Of a stretch of 64,000 nucleotides of DNA, positions 1 to 11,893 are shown in pieces. The notes beneath the pieces are model-generated. The model searched no databases and had not been told where the DNA came from. It worked only from the letters and a program-made list of their open reading frames with translations. Origin of the DNA: Theobroma cacao (taxonomy: Eukaryota; Streptophyta; Magnoliopsida; Malvales; Malvaceae); assembly GCF_000208745.1 (NCBI RefSeq), contig NC_030854.1:31794158-31858157 (forward strand), in the 5' to 3' direction. A program made the translations under genes and the position numbers. Each line of letters begins with the position of its first letter. Position 1 is the stretch's first letter.

Positions 1-1072
1 GTTTTAAATTGAATGGCTTATGACAATATATGAGCATGAATGGCTAAACTGATTTTTGGTGTTAGAATTATTTGTATTGTGTATTCAGCCTTGAGAGGCT
101 AGGTTGCGATAAATTGACATGTCATGTAGAAAAAGATTTTATAAATCAGGTGGTAGATAAAATAATCCATAGTCACTGCAATGGTGGGGGTTTCCGTGGA
201 CTGCCTATGAGAGGTGCACGGTAACCCAATTATATATTTACCTCCAGGGGGAGATGTTGGATGAAGTATCTCTTGAGGTAAATATTTGAGTGCACTCCAC
301 GTGGACCACCGCGTGAGAGTGAAACTCAGCCAACGTCAAAGCATGGCTAAAATTCCGGATGTGAAGATATTTAACCGCCTTGGTGGTCTCGGTCATATGC
401 TAGACCAAGGCATCCCCAAAAATGATTTTGGTAGGAGCCAAGTTTTGTGAGATATATAAGCCATGTTGATTAATTGAGTAAACTGAATATTCATGTTATG
501 AAACATATATTGGAAAAAAATATTTTAATTCATCTCCATTTACTCGCCTTTAGATAGTTTAGATGGTGTTTGTTTACTCACTGGGATTTTATAATCTCAC
601 CACCTTCCTTTCCTCACATTTCAAGCTCAAGGAATTCCATAGTTAGCTAACTTTGACAAGGACCTTCATTTGGACTTGAATCGACAAAAGCTGTAGGTTT
701 TCAGCTTTCGATGCATTTTGGTCAGTTGGGGGCCCACGTGTCACTGTAAAAGTAATTATATACTTCAATTATCTGATTTAAAGTATGTATGAACATATTT
801 AGCTTTTACACCATGTTTTTGGCGGGTTTCGGTATTTTCGAAGAAAAATGACGAAAATACCCTTGTGAGCCAAAAAATAATATTTTATTATTTTAATTTG
901 GAAACAACTTATGATTTCTTGAAATACGAGATTTAATAACTGTCGCTCACCTGGAAGATGCGAAAGCTGATACTAAACCTTGCGGGGTTCCGATCGGCAT
1001 TCGGGATAATGAGTGCCTATCGGGAAGTCGCGGCGGTTGTTACGAACTCGATGGGAGTTCCGGGTCGTGACA
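1..1072 (-). mobile_element. Ty3-like LTR fragment, reverse orientation, cut by window edge
   Basis: Read on the minus strand from 1072, the sequence starts TGTCACGACCC and matches the first ~1.07 kb of the LTR at 14570-17575 almost throughout, with scattered substitutions and small indels. Shared landmarks include the stretch around the text cccgataggcactcatta and the run that ends near isolated adenine-rich tracts. The rest of the element lies left of the window, so it cannot be told whether this is a solo LTR or part of a full element. No coding domain is visible. The family is inferred only from the TGTCACGACC start, which is common in plant Ty3/gypsy LTRs. Confidence 0.75.
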
Positions 1073-1628
1073 TTTAACATATTTGTTTGTTTCTTGCATA
1101 ATTTTGATTTTTAATTTCATCTTAAATCAACTTACTCATACTTAAAATTCTCAATAGCATGTTAAATATTAAAGGACACTTTTTTAGAAAATCTCATAAA
1201 AAATTTATTTAATTCATTTAATAGGTTACTTTCCTTTAAAAAAACTTACTTTTTTTATTGGTATTTTCAAAGGTACCACTCAAAATTAGGGAGGCAACTC
1301 GTTCCACCTTGACACCAGATTATCAACTTTAATACCCAACTTCAAACCAAAAAACCTATATAACCTACATTCAAATTGTCTTACCTTAAAATGTTTTTCT
1401 TTTCAATTATTTTAGTTCAATTTTCATGTAAATTTTTATTTTTAATTTAAATAACATCTTAATTACTTTTAAATGTGTTATTATTAAGTTAATACCTATA
1501 ATTAATAATAAATAATAACTTTTTTCATATAATATACATCTCTATAAATATAATAATTAAAGATAATATAAAATATAATACTTTTTATATATAGCTTGAG
1601 GAAGGCACTCTAAACCTCGATTCGACTA
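1073..1628. other. AT-rich intergenic stretch
   Basis: No open reading frame of interest, RNA gene or clear repeat boundary is seen here. The sequence is AT-rich with short poly-T and poly-A runs. Confidence 0.5.
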
Positions 1629-3057
1629 TTTTTTAATAGTTAAAGCACCCAATAGGTCCTTATACTATGACATTTTCATCAATTTAATCCCTCTACCTCA
1701 AAACGGATATATTTAGTCCCTATATTTTGAGATTTTGTACAATCAAGTCCATCTCCTACCGTAGTCCAAATTAACTATTAATAAAGCTAACAAGGCGCTA
1801 ACATGGCAAACAATGTTGATGTGGCAATGACATGGCACTGAGGTGTTGATGTGGCATGCCCAAAAAAAATATTTTGATAATTTTTTCTTTTGAAAAGTTT
1901 TTTCCCAACGTCATTTTTTTGGTACTACGTCATAAGAACTAAAATTTTTGTTTAGCATTATGTTTGTAACAAAAATTTACTTTTACACCTCAAAGGTTAT
2001 TCTTTAGTAAATAAAAACCATTAACTTTCCATTTATACAAAAAAATTACAAACTAATTACACTACTTTCTTTTGAAAAGCTAATAAATATTCTTATTTCA
2101 CTGGAAAATATTCTTATTTCATTGGAGTAATCCAATTACTTCAAATAAGCTGAACAAAAAGACCTCATGCTTCTACAACACCCACTAGGTTATCCAAAAA
2201 ACAAAATGTACATCGCCCAATCTTTTCAAGAGGCTTGTAACCTTTATCAAAACAAAAATCAAGTAAAAGTATAGCCCATGTACAATATCCACTCTTTACA
2301 AAAAAAAAAATAATGGCTGACTAATTGATATATAAATGTAAGACCGACAGACCCAAAACCTTTATTTTATAACGAGTTTAAGGTTTAGTTTGTCGAGCCA
2401 TGTCAACCATGGCATGTCAACCAAATCATAAATAAAAGTAAAACAATGGTTGACAAGGCAACAAACTATATTCTAAACCCTAAACCTTTTACAAAATAAA
2501 GATTTGAGGTTTTGTGGGTCTTGAATCTGTATATCAATTGGTCAATCATTGCTCTACTTATAATATATATATATATATTATATATAATATATATATATAT
2601 ATTATATAAGTCGAGTGCAATATAATTTGATTTTTCACATTCTTTTAGCTCTAATAAGGCAAAAGAGGTTAACATTGGAATATAGCATTTACATTTCCTT
2701 ATATATATAGATGATAAAATTATAAATATACTTGTAGTAAATTACTAAATACATAAGATAGGAATTCTGATAAAGGTCACCATAGCTACGAAGGAGAAGA
2801 GGAGGCCCAGCTCCTGCGCTGATGCTTGNNNNNNNNNNNNNNNNNNNNNNNNNNNNNNNNNNNNNNNNNNNNNNNNNNNNNNNNNNNNNNNNNNNNNNNN
2901 NNNNNNNNNNNNNNNNNNNNNNNNNNNNNNNNNNNNNNNNNNNNNNNNNNNNNNNNNNNNNNNNNNNNNNNNNNNNNNNNNNNNNNNNNNNNNNNNNNNN
3001 NNNNNNNNNNNNNNNNNNNNNNNNNNNNNNNNNNNNNNNNNNNNNNNNNNNNNNNNN

Positions 3058-3101
<44 letters not shown>

Positions 3102-3579
3102 AGTAGAGCAATGGTTGTCGAACCATGTTAGTCATGGCATATGAACCAAATCATAAATAAAAGTAAAACAATGGTTGATATGGCAGCAAACTAAAACCTA
3201 AACCCTAAACCTTTACCAAATAAAGATTTGAGGTTTGTACATTTTGGACCTATATATCAATTGGTCAATCATTACTCTACTTATATATATATATATAATA
3301 TATATTATATATATATATTATATATATTGTACACTTAATTTGCTACCGTGATTGAATTTGTTGAAATGAGGGTCTCTATATTTTTATCTATATTGTGTAT
3401 ATTTGGTGGCTTCCTTTTACACCATTAACGGTTATTTTGGACAACATTAGGAAGAAGAATTTGATTGCACAAAATCTTAAAATATAAAGACTAAATTGAC
3501 CAACTTTGAATTAGAGGGTTTAACTGTCGAAAACCCTATAATATAGGGACCTATAGAGTACTTAAATCATTTTTAATTG
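1629..3579. repeat. Putative transposable element with imperfect inverted ends and an internal direct repeat
   Basis: The left end (about 1629-1760, with ataggtccttatactat and later ttagtccctatattttg) resembles the reverse complement of the right end (about 3475-3579, with atatagggacctatagagt). This suggests imperfect terminal inverted repeats. Inside, a ~180-bp unit is directly repeated (about 2391-2570 and 3116-3293). Each copy carries the text ctaaaccctaaacc and leads into an (AT)n tract. Several gatgtggca motifs occur near 1810-1855. No transposase reading frame is visible, and a gap of Ns interrupts the interior. The class is not identified; a non-autonomous DNA element is a reasonable guess. 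Confidence 0.45.
2829..3057. other. Assembly gap (229 Ns)
   Basis: An unbroken run of N, followed directly by a long (AT)n microsatellite. The AT repeat is the likely cause of the failed assembly. Reading frames that cross it are artefacts. Confidence 0.99.
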
Positions 3580-6500
3580 TCCAATCCAACTAAACCACCC
3601 TCAACCCCCAATTTCAAACCAAATAAAAAAAAAACCCAACCCTACTAGGTTAGGGCAAAAAGAAACCCATAATGGATTATTTTGCCATTGTTAATCTTGT
3701 CTAATTCTTTTTGTTGGTCCCTATTTATATAGTGCCGAATTTAAGAAAAGCTAGTTTCAATGAATTACATGTTGTAGACACCTACACCCATGGTTCCCAA
3801 ATAAAAAATAATAAATAAATAATAAATCAACTGTAAAAAAAATGAAACTTAGCCTCCATAGTCAACCTTCAGGAAACAGTCTACACAAAGCATTCAATGC
3901 TCCTTGGGCAGCCGGATTTGGGGTTACCTTCGGTTTATTTTCTTTGACTTGGAGGCCCTCATCTATGAAATCATGCTCAAAACAGTATGATTTCACTTTC
4001 TGATTGTCCAAAAACTTGGACAATCGAGTTCTTTAAGAACCCTCAAATTTTTTGTTTTAAAGGGTCAAACTCTAAAAAAAACAAAACCCTAGATATAAAT
4101 CCCAAGAACTCCATTTTCAAGAACCCTAGCACCCATGAAAACGCAGTAACCAAAAGACCCTAGTTAGAAATCCAAAAATCCCTAAAAAAAATCCCAAGCT
4201 TCTAACCAGCTGTATACCGCAATAAAAAAAACAAACAATAAATAGCAAAAAGAAATCAACAAAAATACATAAAGAAAATGGAATGGAAGGATGGTAAAAT
4301 GGGGTTTTTCTTTTATGGCTTTTGGGGTTTTGGCGAATCTTTCGGTTTGATGATTCTTTTTCTCTTTCTATTTCGATCAAAGGAAATGAGTGGTCTTTAA
4401 CGCTAAGACAACAGTCAGGGTGAAGGATCCGCCGTACCACGATGAGGAAATGGTGGAGAGAAAGAGAGAAAAGGGAAAGGTCTCTGTCTTAGAGATAAGG
4501 CTAGGAAAGAAGTGGTAGAGAGAGAAACAAAGGGAAGAAAATGAAGAGAAGGGAGAAAAAGAGAGTTTTTATTGGTAGCTATTAAATGACGTCGTTTAGG
4601 GGGTGTGGGGGACTAGGCAAAACGGCATAGTTTTGGGAGGACTTTAAGTTGTCATTCAAGCACCGAAACGGTGTGTTTTGAGTGAGGCTTCAGAAGCTAG
4701 CTGACGTGGGCCGCTCCTAGCCCACCAAGGTAAAGCTTCCCCCCTTTTTATTTGTTGATATGCTATTGGATTGTGTATTAGGGCTTCACCACTTATCTAA
4801 CCCAAATTTGTTGTTTGAAAATTTTTTTAATTTAAGTAAAAATATACAAAGTGGTAAATGAAAAGGATGGGTAAATATTTGATTACAAATAATAGAGCAA
4901 GTTAAATAGAATATAGATATATATATATATATATATAAATGAATGTTTGATCTAAAAATAGAAATAGTAGATCTAGGTTAAAAATATAAGTATATGAGAG
5001 AAATAAATAAATATTTGGAACTAAAAAGTAGAACTAAGTAAAATAATATCTAGTTATGAAAAAATTAATATAGCTAAAGGAAAGGAAATACATGAAAATG
5101 TAAATATATATTTATATATATAAAAGACATTTAATCATAGGAAAAATAGACTAAGTAACTAAGTAAGGACTGAAACTAATATTAAAATAGATAATCATAT
5201 AAAAACGAGTTAAATAAATAGAAGTAAATAGGATATGCTTTAATAATGAGAATCAGTTAGGTATGTAACAGAAATAAAACATTTAATTATACAAATTTCT
5301 ATATATAGGTATATATAGAAAATAAAAGAATATAATATAGTATAAAATTATAAAAAAATATAATGATTGTTTTGGAGATTAATGCCGATGATGGAATGTT
5401 CTCTCGGAACGTGAAAAGTCATAATTTCGAATAAATTTTTTTAGGTTAGAGATTTAGATTAAGACCCCACCAATATGATGGGAGGGTTTTAATTTTGAGT
5501 CTCAATGTTTAAAATCTTAACTGAATAAAAAACGCATTAACCTAATTACTAATCAAACAAAAATATAGAAATAAAAAGAAATAATGAAGTAATGAAAATA
5601 ATAAATGTGATGATAACAATAAATGCAAGAAGGAATAGATGAAATATAGAGTTCATAAAAATACATAGGATTATGAAAAATAATGATATTCATGATGAAT
5701 AGTAAATAAAATAATAATAAAATTTCCAAAGATGGTAAATTCATAATAATGAGTATAACTAAAATAATAAAAAGGCAAATATTTAGTTATAAAAAATAGA
5801 TTTATAAGAACATAAAAAAGGAGAGAAAATAATAACAATTAGTTATACAAAAGAAAATAAGAGAGGTAATTAAGAAATAGAAAAGAAGATGAGTTAATAT
5901 ATATATATGTCAGTAATAGTAATGAAATAAAATATTTTGTTTAAAGGACATAATATTTAGGTGAAAAGAGAATCTATACAGCAAGGTAGATAAATACTTA
6001 AATAAAAAATACATAATAAAATAACATAAAAAATAGTTCATGATATATATGCATAGAAAGAAAAATAATAAAAAAGAAATCTCAAAGAAATGACAAAAGA
6101 GTTATAAAAATGTTAAGAAACAAATATTGAAATTTATAGGCACTTCACGTATCATTATTGCATCGTTAAATGTCATGACATGCAGACATATTATATGCAC
6201 GAGTCAAAGCCCCAAGGATGGGACTTTTCAAAGGAGCTTGCGAAGGTGAGTTTCTTGGAAAATTTTCTTAGGTGAAAAAATATCTCCAAGTCTCACTAGT
6301 AAGATGGGAGGGCTTGGAGAATATCTTTAATAAAAGGCTTTTGCTTGTAATAGGTTTGCATTAACGAAAATATTATTTTCAAACGCGAATGATTACTCCG
6401 ATGATGGGATTTACTTGAAAGACTTGTGAAGGCAAGTTTTCTCGAGTAATTCTTTAGGTGAGAGGTAATCCCCGAGTCCCACCAATGTGATGGGCGGATC

Positions 6501-7060
6501 CAGGGAATAACCTCAATAAAAGGATTTTTTTCAATATTTTGCTAGCTATAGCGTACATTTCACGACTGCATCATTTGCACGATGCTATAATAAGTTGTAA
6601 CTTGATTTAATAAAATAAACAAATAATGGTTAAGGAAACACAATGAAATAAATTTTAAAATTAAGGCTTATATAGGATAGTATATGACTAGATGATACCG
6701 TTCGTAGAACTGGCGTTACAAGGGTGCTAATCTTTCCTCATGCGTAACTGTACTTCCAAACCCAACTCTAAGATTTCACAGACCAGTTTATTATTCTATA
6801 GACAGATTTAAAATCAATTTAGAACTCCGTCGAATAGAATAAATTTAATAGGTGACTAATCGCACGTAAATAAAAAAGATTGGTGATGACTCTCTAAATT
6901 TTTCACGTTTAGCAATCGAGTTCTCGGACTCGTACATTTCGACAGTTTGGCAACTCCTAGTTTTTTTCTTCTAGGTCTAGCAGTCTAGTTCTCGAATTCG
7001 CACGTTACGACACGTCATTATCACTTTTTGGTCTTGTGAAATTTATTGTGTAATATAGGA
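3580..7060. repeat. AT-rich, repeat-derived region without a recognisable gene
   Basis: This region holds purine-rich DNA (4440-4570), a gacgtcgttt/aaacggcatag stretch of the kind seen in decayed retrotransposon flanks (about 4590-4680), then ~1.5 kb of very AT-rich DNA. A GC-richer tract follows at 6690-7010 (cgttcgtagaactggcgtta and ttctcggactcgtac). Short reading frames here, such as 4126-4440 on the minus strand, have no recognisable domain. The region probably derives from one or more old LTR elements, but no boundaries could be set. Confidence 0.4.
6212..6535 (+). repeat. Degenerate tandem repeat, period about 186 bp
   Basis: Two adjacent copies (about 6212-6397 and 6398-6535) share the order gatggga, then gaaggcaag/gaaggtgag, then a ttaggtgag block, then a gtcccacca/gtctcacta block before gatggg, then caataaaagg. 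A third, more diverged copy lies at about 5385-5500 (ccgatgatgg and caccaatatgatggg). No reading frame is shared by the copies. Confidence 0.5.
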
Positions 7061-7882
7061 TATACTAATAGGAATGTCAACTTAGAAGACACTGGAGAGC
7101 GAACACACAAACATATATAAATATTTCAATTTCTTCCGCTTAGAATATTAAGCATGAATAATTTTAAAAAAAATGAGATAAAGGTGATTAATTATATTCA
7201 AATTATCAATGCTAATATATAATGTAACTAATTGAATTAGTATTAAAAATTAAGAGATGTCAACTTAACTAAAATCATGAAAAAATAAATAAAAATAATA
7301 AAATCACATATAAAAATAAAGATATATTATTCTTTTTACTCACTCAATTCAATTTAATTTTCTTTAATATCTATTTTTTTCTTCTTTAAATAATTGTCTC
7401 TGTAGTATATCTACTTTGTTATGTACTCAGGTAATAAAATAACTAGAATTGTTTTTTTTTTCTTTTTACTCAATCAGTAATATTTATTTCATACATCCAA
7501 GCTGAACGCCAGGTAAAATTTAAAGTAGAATATCTAAACGTACGGCCGCTCCCAAGGAAAAACACGTCTTACTCAATTCAATTTAAATTTCTTTAATATC
7601 TATTCTTTTCTCTTCTAAAAAAATTGAAATTTTTTATTTTAGAATTCTTCAAAAATTGTTTTTTGAAATTTTAAGTACATATGAGAATATAATAAATAAT
7701 AATCAAAGTCGATTTTGTATGATAAAAAACAATTGAAAGTAGACATTCGATTTGAAATAGAAGTAGTAAAATAAGCTGTTCACTCACGCAGTGAAAATAC
7801 ATATAACTAGTATCATAAAATAATGAGCATACATAAGTTTGCAATTTTTAAGAAGACATCAAGTAGTTAAAAACTTGCTTAC
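7061..7882. other. AT-rich intergenic stretch downstream of the TIR remnant
   Basis: No NB-ARC or LRR coding sequence is found downstream of the TIR exon, and no other gene is recognised. The sequence is AT-rich with poly-T tracts. Confidence 0.5.
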
Positions 7883-8373
7883 CTATCTTCTAGAAGCATG
7901 CCTCCCAAATCCGCAACTTCTCTTAAAGCAGCCTTCCATCTTTGTACCATGTGCATCTCAGACTTGAAGCTCTCTTCATGTCTAGCAAACGCTTCTGCAA
8001 AACTCCATGTCTGCTTCTTGACTTGAGATGGATTCACGTCATAAAAAATTGGCAAAACAATGTGTTTGGAGAATTTCCTATGTTCCATTATCTTTACAAG
8101 TTCATTAAGGCACCATGTTGACGAAGCATAATTCTTTGAGAAGATAATGATAAATATTTTTTATTCTTGCAATATTGCTTTGTCAATCTCCTCTCTTATA
8201 TTCATTCCTCTCTCAATTTCATTAGCATCTCTAAATGTGTGAATCTTTACTTGCACCAAAACCATGTAAATATGATTTATAAATTTTTTACACGTATCTG
8301 CACCTCTAAAATTCAAAAATACATTATAAGTGTATTGAAAAATTGATGCGGAGAACTCTTGGTTGTGGACCAT
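7883..8373 (-). pseudogene. TIR-domain exon of a TNL-type resistance gene, interrupted by a stop
   Basis: The minus-strand frame from ATG at 8373 gives the classical TIR start (YNVFLNFRGADT, then HTFRDANEIERG). It runs through IFIIIFSKNYASSTWCLNEL, which keeps the Glu of the conserved C-L-x-E-L motif, and then LPIFYDVNPSQV. It ends at a good splice donor after LLEDR (GTAAGC at 7882). One in-frame TAA (8161-8163) sits where related proteins have Ser just before K-I-F-I-I. Both sides of the stop are in the same frame, so a single C-to-A change would explain it. Intact TIR exons of this family are about this length and are followed by NB-ARC and LRR exons, which are absent here. It is most likely a truncated, dead TNL relic. 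A readthrough or sequencing-error origin of the stop cannot be excluded. Confidence 0.85.
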
Positions 8374-10480
8374 TGGAACCTGTCATTGAAGAAGAATACA
8401 AAAGAATCCAGACTGGCTGATAAGGCACCTAAAATAGTATTGAACAACTTAATTATCTCATCAAAAGAAAGAATTTAATAAAAAAAATGAAGGCCTTATA
8501 CCAAGATTAAAGAATAAAAAATAAGTAGTTATATAAGTTGAAGCTAGAGCTAGGATTATTAAAGATCATAACTAAGCTGGATAATGAATTTAGACAAAAC
8601 AGCACCAATTATCTTTGTAATTAGTAACCGACATATATATTTTGGATATATAATTTCAAATACATATGAAGGAGTTAAGAAGAGAAAAGTTAACTAGAAA
8701 AAAAAAAACTAGATTGGCAACAATTTTCATTTAGGTTAATCGTAACTAGGACACTTTTCTTTTTTAAGAAAGTAACATTAAGTTAAAAATAAGTCACTAA
8801 GTAGGTAGAGCTTTGATGTATATATCTTAGATATATAATTTTAAATACATATATATGTCACGAATTACAATTATCGTTTCACTGAAATTAATATTTATCA
8901 ATAAAAAATTTTAAAAATATATATGAAACAACAAGTTATAATATATACAAATAATATCATAATAGTTTCACGAGACTTTCTGAAATTGAAATCTTGTGGA
9001 ACTTATTAATTTGTTCCTTATTTGCACTATTTCAAGAGAAATTGTTTTTAATTACTATAACTTATTTGAAGGTTAATTGTAATTTATTAAAAAAATTAAT
9101 CATCCTATGCTATCCAATTTCAGACAAGAGTTTTACCTTTTTCTTTCCTCTACAGTCCAATCTCAGACCAAGGCTTAATTTGCTGTCTCTCATTTTCTTG
9201 GCCTGAACAAGACTGGAGACACTACTAGTCCAATCACCTGACAGTCTTTTGCAAGTTGCAAGTGAGCTGAGATCCAAAAGTTCTCGGCCGTCCATATCTG
9301 TCAATCAAGTTACAGTAAAAGGTCAAATCAAGCAAATGCATTTCTACTCCAAGTACATCTGCGGGTCAATCACTCCGCATGCCACACCAATTCGCACCTC
9401 GAAAGAAGAAAATTCAAGATAAATTCATTTTTCGTCGTGCCTACTTGTTCCAATTCAAACTAGTGCCACTCTTTGTCCCTTCCCAATTATAACAACTACT
9501 CTATTCTATTTTTTTTTAATTTATTTGTCTTTTCTTCTTTTTATTATTGTTTAACTTAAAGTGATAATATTTTATTTGATGTTTCAATTTGATCCCATGC
9601 TGAAAATTAGTTGTTGCCCCTCCATTCTCTTTCTTTCCTTCATCTTCCTTGTACATGTTAGTTAAATTCATTCTTTATCATCATTATAATTTTTATTATA
9701 GTGATTTATTTTTTTTCTATATTTTTTTTCTTTCCTTCTTTTTGTTATTGTTTATTAAATTTATAATTTTCTATTGATTTAAATTAATTTAATACTAAAA
9801 TACATTTTTACCTCAACAATTATCTTTTTCGCTCTTTTTTATACCTCCAATTACCTGCCATAGGAGCTACCCGCTTTGATACAATTTGAATGCTCCATGG
9901 AAAAATCCTGTCCGCTATAAACCTTAGCTGGAAGCAAAAATTCTGTCCATGCCTTGGTTTCCCACCACATTCAGACATATCATGTCTAAATTCGTACCAT
10001 GATTAATCACAAAAACCCAGCTGTCCAATTGGCGATTAAATACCATCAATTATTCTCCAAGCCGCGTAGGACTCCATTAGTTTCCGAGAATCCCTCAGCA
10101 CCGTGTTCAAGAATCAAGCAGATCATTGCGCCAACTCATGACCAGATTACTTTCCAACTCGCGTAAGACTCCATCAATTACCAGAATCCCACATCAACAT
10201 GACCAAGAATCAAGCAAATCATTCGGCCAACTCATGTCCAGATTCAGACATGAACAAATTATGATCGATTCCAGCGCTCAGCTATTACTCACAAACGGTG
10301 TGTCCCAACTACAATGAAACAGCACCATTCGTTATCAAGAACGTTTAGGACTCTTTTCAAATTTCAAATTTTTCCAGCCATAGCTCCAATAAGACCGTTT
10401 CCACTCAATCCAGCTGCTAAGAGATAGAGTCCTATTCCAAATAAATTCAAAAACTTATCATACCCTCCAGCGCTTAAAGA
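8374..10480. other. Intergenic region with no recognised gene
   Basis: AT-rich DNA containing only short reading frames without recognisable motifs. The part at 9880-10400 is less AT-rich and could be the far end of the adjacent LINE relic, but no conserved domain could be read in it. Confidence 0.4.
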
Positions 10481-10489
10481 TTAGTGCGG

Positions 10490-10866
10490 GATAATCTGGA
10501 TTAAATCAGAATTTCTAAGAGTCCCCCCTTAGCCAAAAATTCAGCAACTTCTTTTCCCTGACGCCAAACATGTGATATTTTCCAACTCGGAATCTTCTTT
10601 TTCATCCGTTCCATAGCAGTTATTACTTGTCTATATTTTCATGGTGCTTCCTCCGGATTATTCGATCACAGTACAGTTGAATCACTCTCAATCCACAAAT
10701 GACCATGAGTGTGTAACATATGTGTAACAAAAAGAGAGAAGGCCTCTAGGATTGCTAGTAATTAAGCCAAGTCAGTATCCTTCACACCAATTGGTTTAGA
10801 GATCTTAATTTTGGCCTCACCAAACAAATCTCTTAATATGCCTCCATACTTGCCCATCCCGAACTA
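10490..10866 (-). mobile_element. LINE-type (non-LTR) RNase H domain remnant
   Basis: Translated on the minus strand, the block reads as the RNase H-like C-terminal domain of plant LINE polyproteins. It has a YGGILRDLFGEAKI start, ISKPIGVKDTDLA, then LLAILEAFSLFV, LWIESDS, and PSWKISHVWRQGKEVAEFLAKGG near the end. At least three in-frame stops interrupt it, including TGA where Trp is expected after EEAP. It ends abruptly at the copia-type LTR that begins at 10873. The upstream part of the LINE should therefore lie beyond that insertion, but was not found. Confidence 0.7.
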
Positions 10867-10872
10867 CCTGAT

Positions 10873-11343
10873 TGTTAGAACACAGAACTAGAAAATCAAG
10901 AAATTGACTTCAAGGCATGAACAATGCCACTTTCTTTAGTTCTATTCGCCTTCTACTTGTAGTATGCAAAAAAGTTACCAACATATAAATTTCAAAGATA
11001 TAATAAAGCAAAGTAATTAATAGTGTTTTGCATTGACAAAATCAATCCATTCAGTACTCATAAAGTATAACAAGATTATCATTCTTCTATAAGATTTTTC
11101 TGCAGCAAAACATTATAGAAGAAAATTTGGAGAATATGGAGAAAGGGGGAGAGATTGTTTTTATGTTTTTTTTTTTTTGTTTGTGTTACAAAAGTGAGTC
11201 TTTTTATAGGCATAGGTGGCTATTCCCAATAGACACAGTTGTATTCATTCCAAACAATCACCACAGTTGGTTTTTTCTAACAATCATGACTCTTTCTATA
11301 TTTTCAATTCCCAAATGTGACTTTTATTAGAAAATGTCCAACA
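10873..11343 (-). mobile_element. Ty1/copia-type 3' LTR
   Basis: On the minus strand the unit starts TGTTGGACAT and ends in TGTTCTAACA, giving an imperfect inverted end pair with TG..CA termini. A purine-rich tract (gaaaaagtagggga, minus strand, ending at about 11346) immediately precedes it, as a polypurine tract should. A TATAAAAAG promoter-like box lies at about 11200 on the minus strand. The decayed RT-RNase H lies upstream in the same orientation, which supports a 3' LTR. No matching 5' LTR was recognised. Confidence 0.65.
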
Positions 11344-11893
11344 ATCCCCTACTTTTTCAAATTAATCCAAATTTTTTATAATCTTGAAAATCGATTGCAT
11401 AAATGAAAAGGTCATTCGATTGAACATTCATTTAGTGAAAACATGTTAAAGTTAACCGAAACTGTATGATAGACTGTGTTTTGAACCAACTATTCCATTT
11501 TGTTAACTAAATACGTCTCACACAATGATTTCAATACCAATAAATACACAATATCTAGTGATGCTTTTATGACCATGCATCTGCATCCTCTTTTCATGAG
11601 TGCTATTAAAGTCACTCTTAGAAGCGGCCACACTTCACACTCACATAAGTAGATCTAATCAAGAGCGTCCCTGTAACTAAAGCATTCTAATAAATTTATG
11701 TTATGGGTCTATTAAAAGTATATAACTTATCATTTCCTTACCATTATAGGTCACTAGCACATTACTTGGGATGGAATATAATATATCATATTATAATGCT
11801 AGTAGCCACATACAGATAGTGTACTTTGTCTCATTGACCTCAAGACTTTACGTTACACCAAGCATTGAGTCAAGTTTCCACCATGAGTGACTT

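Noticed and set aside
2689..3135. Reading frames around the first gap
   Set aside because: Made of Ns and (AT)n repeats that translate as Tyr-Ile runs.
2473..3215. Telomere-like text ctaaaccctaaacc in two places
   Set aside because: Only one or two units per site, inside an ordinary dispersed repeat; not an interstitial telomere array.
4126..4440. 104-codon minus-strand frame MVRRILHPDCC
   Set aside because: No domain, low-complexity hydrophobic second half, located in repeat-derived DNA.
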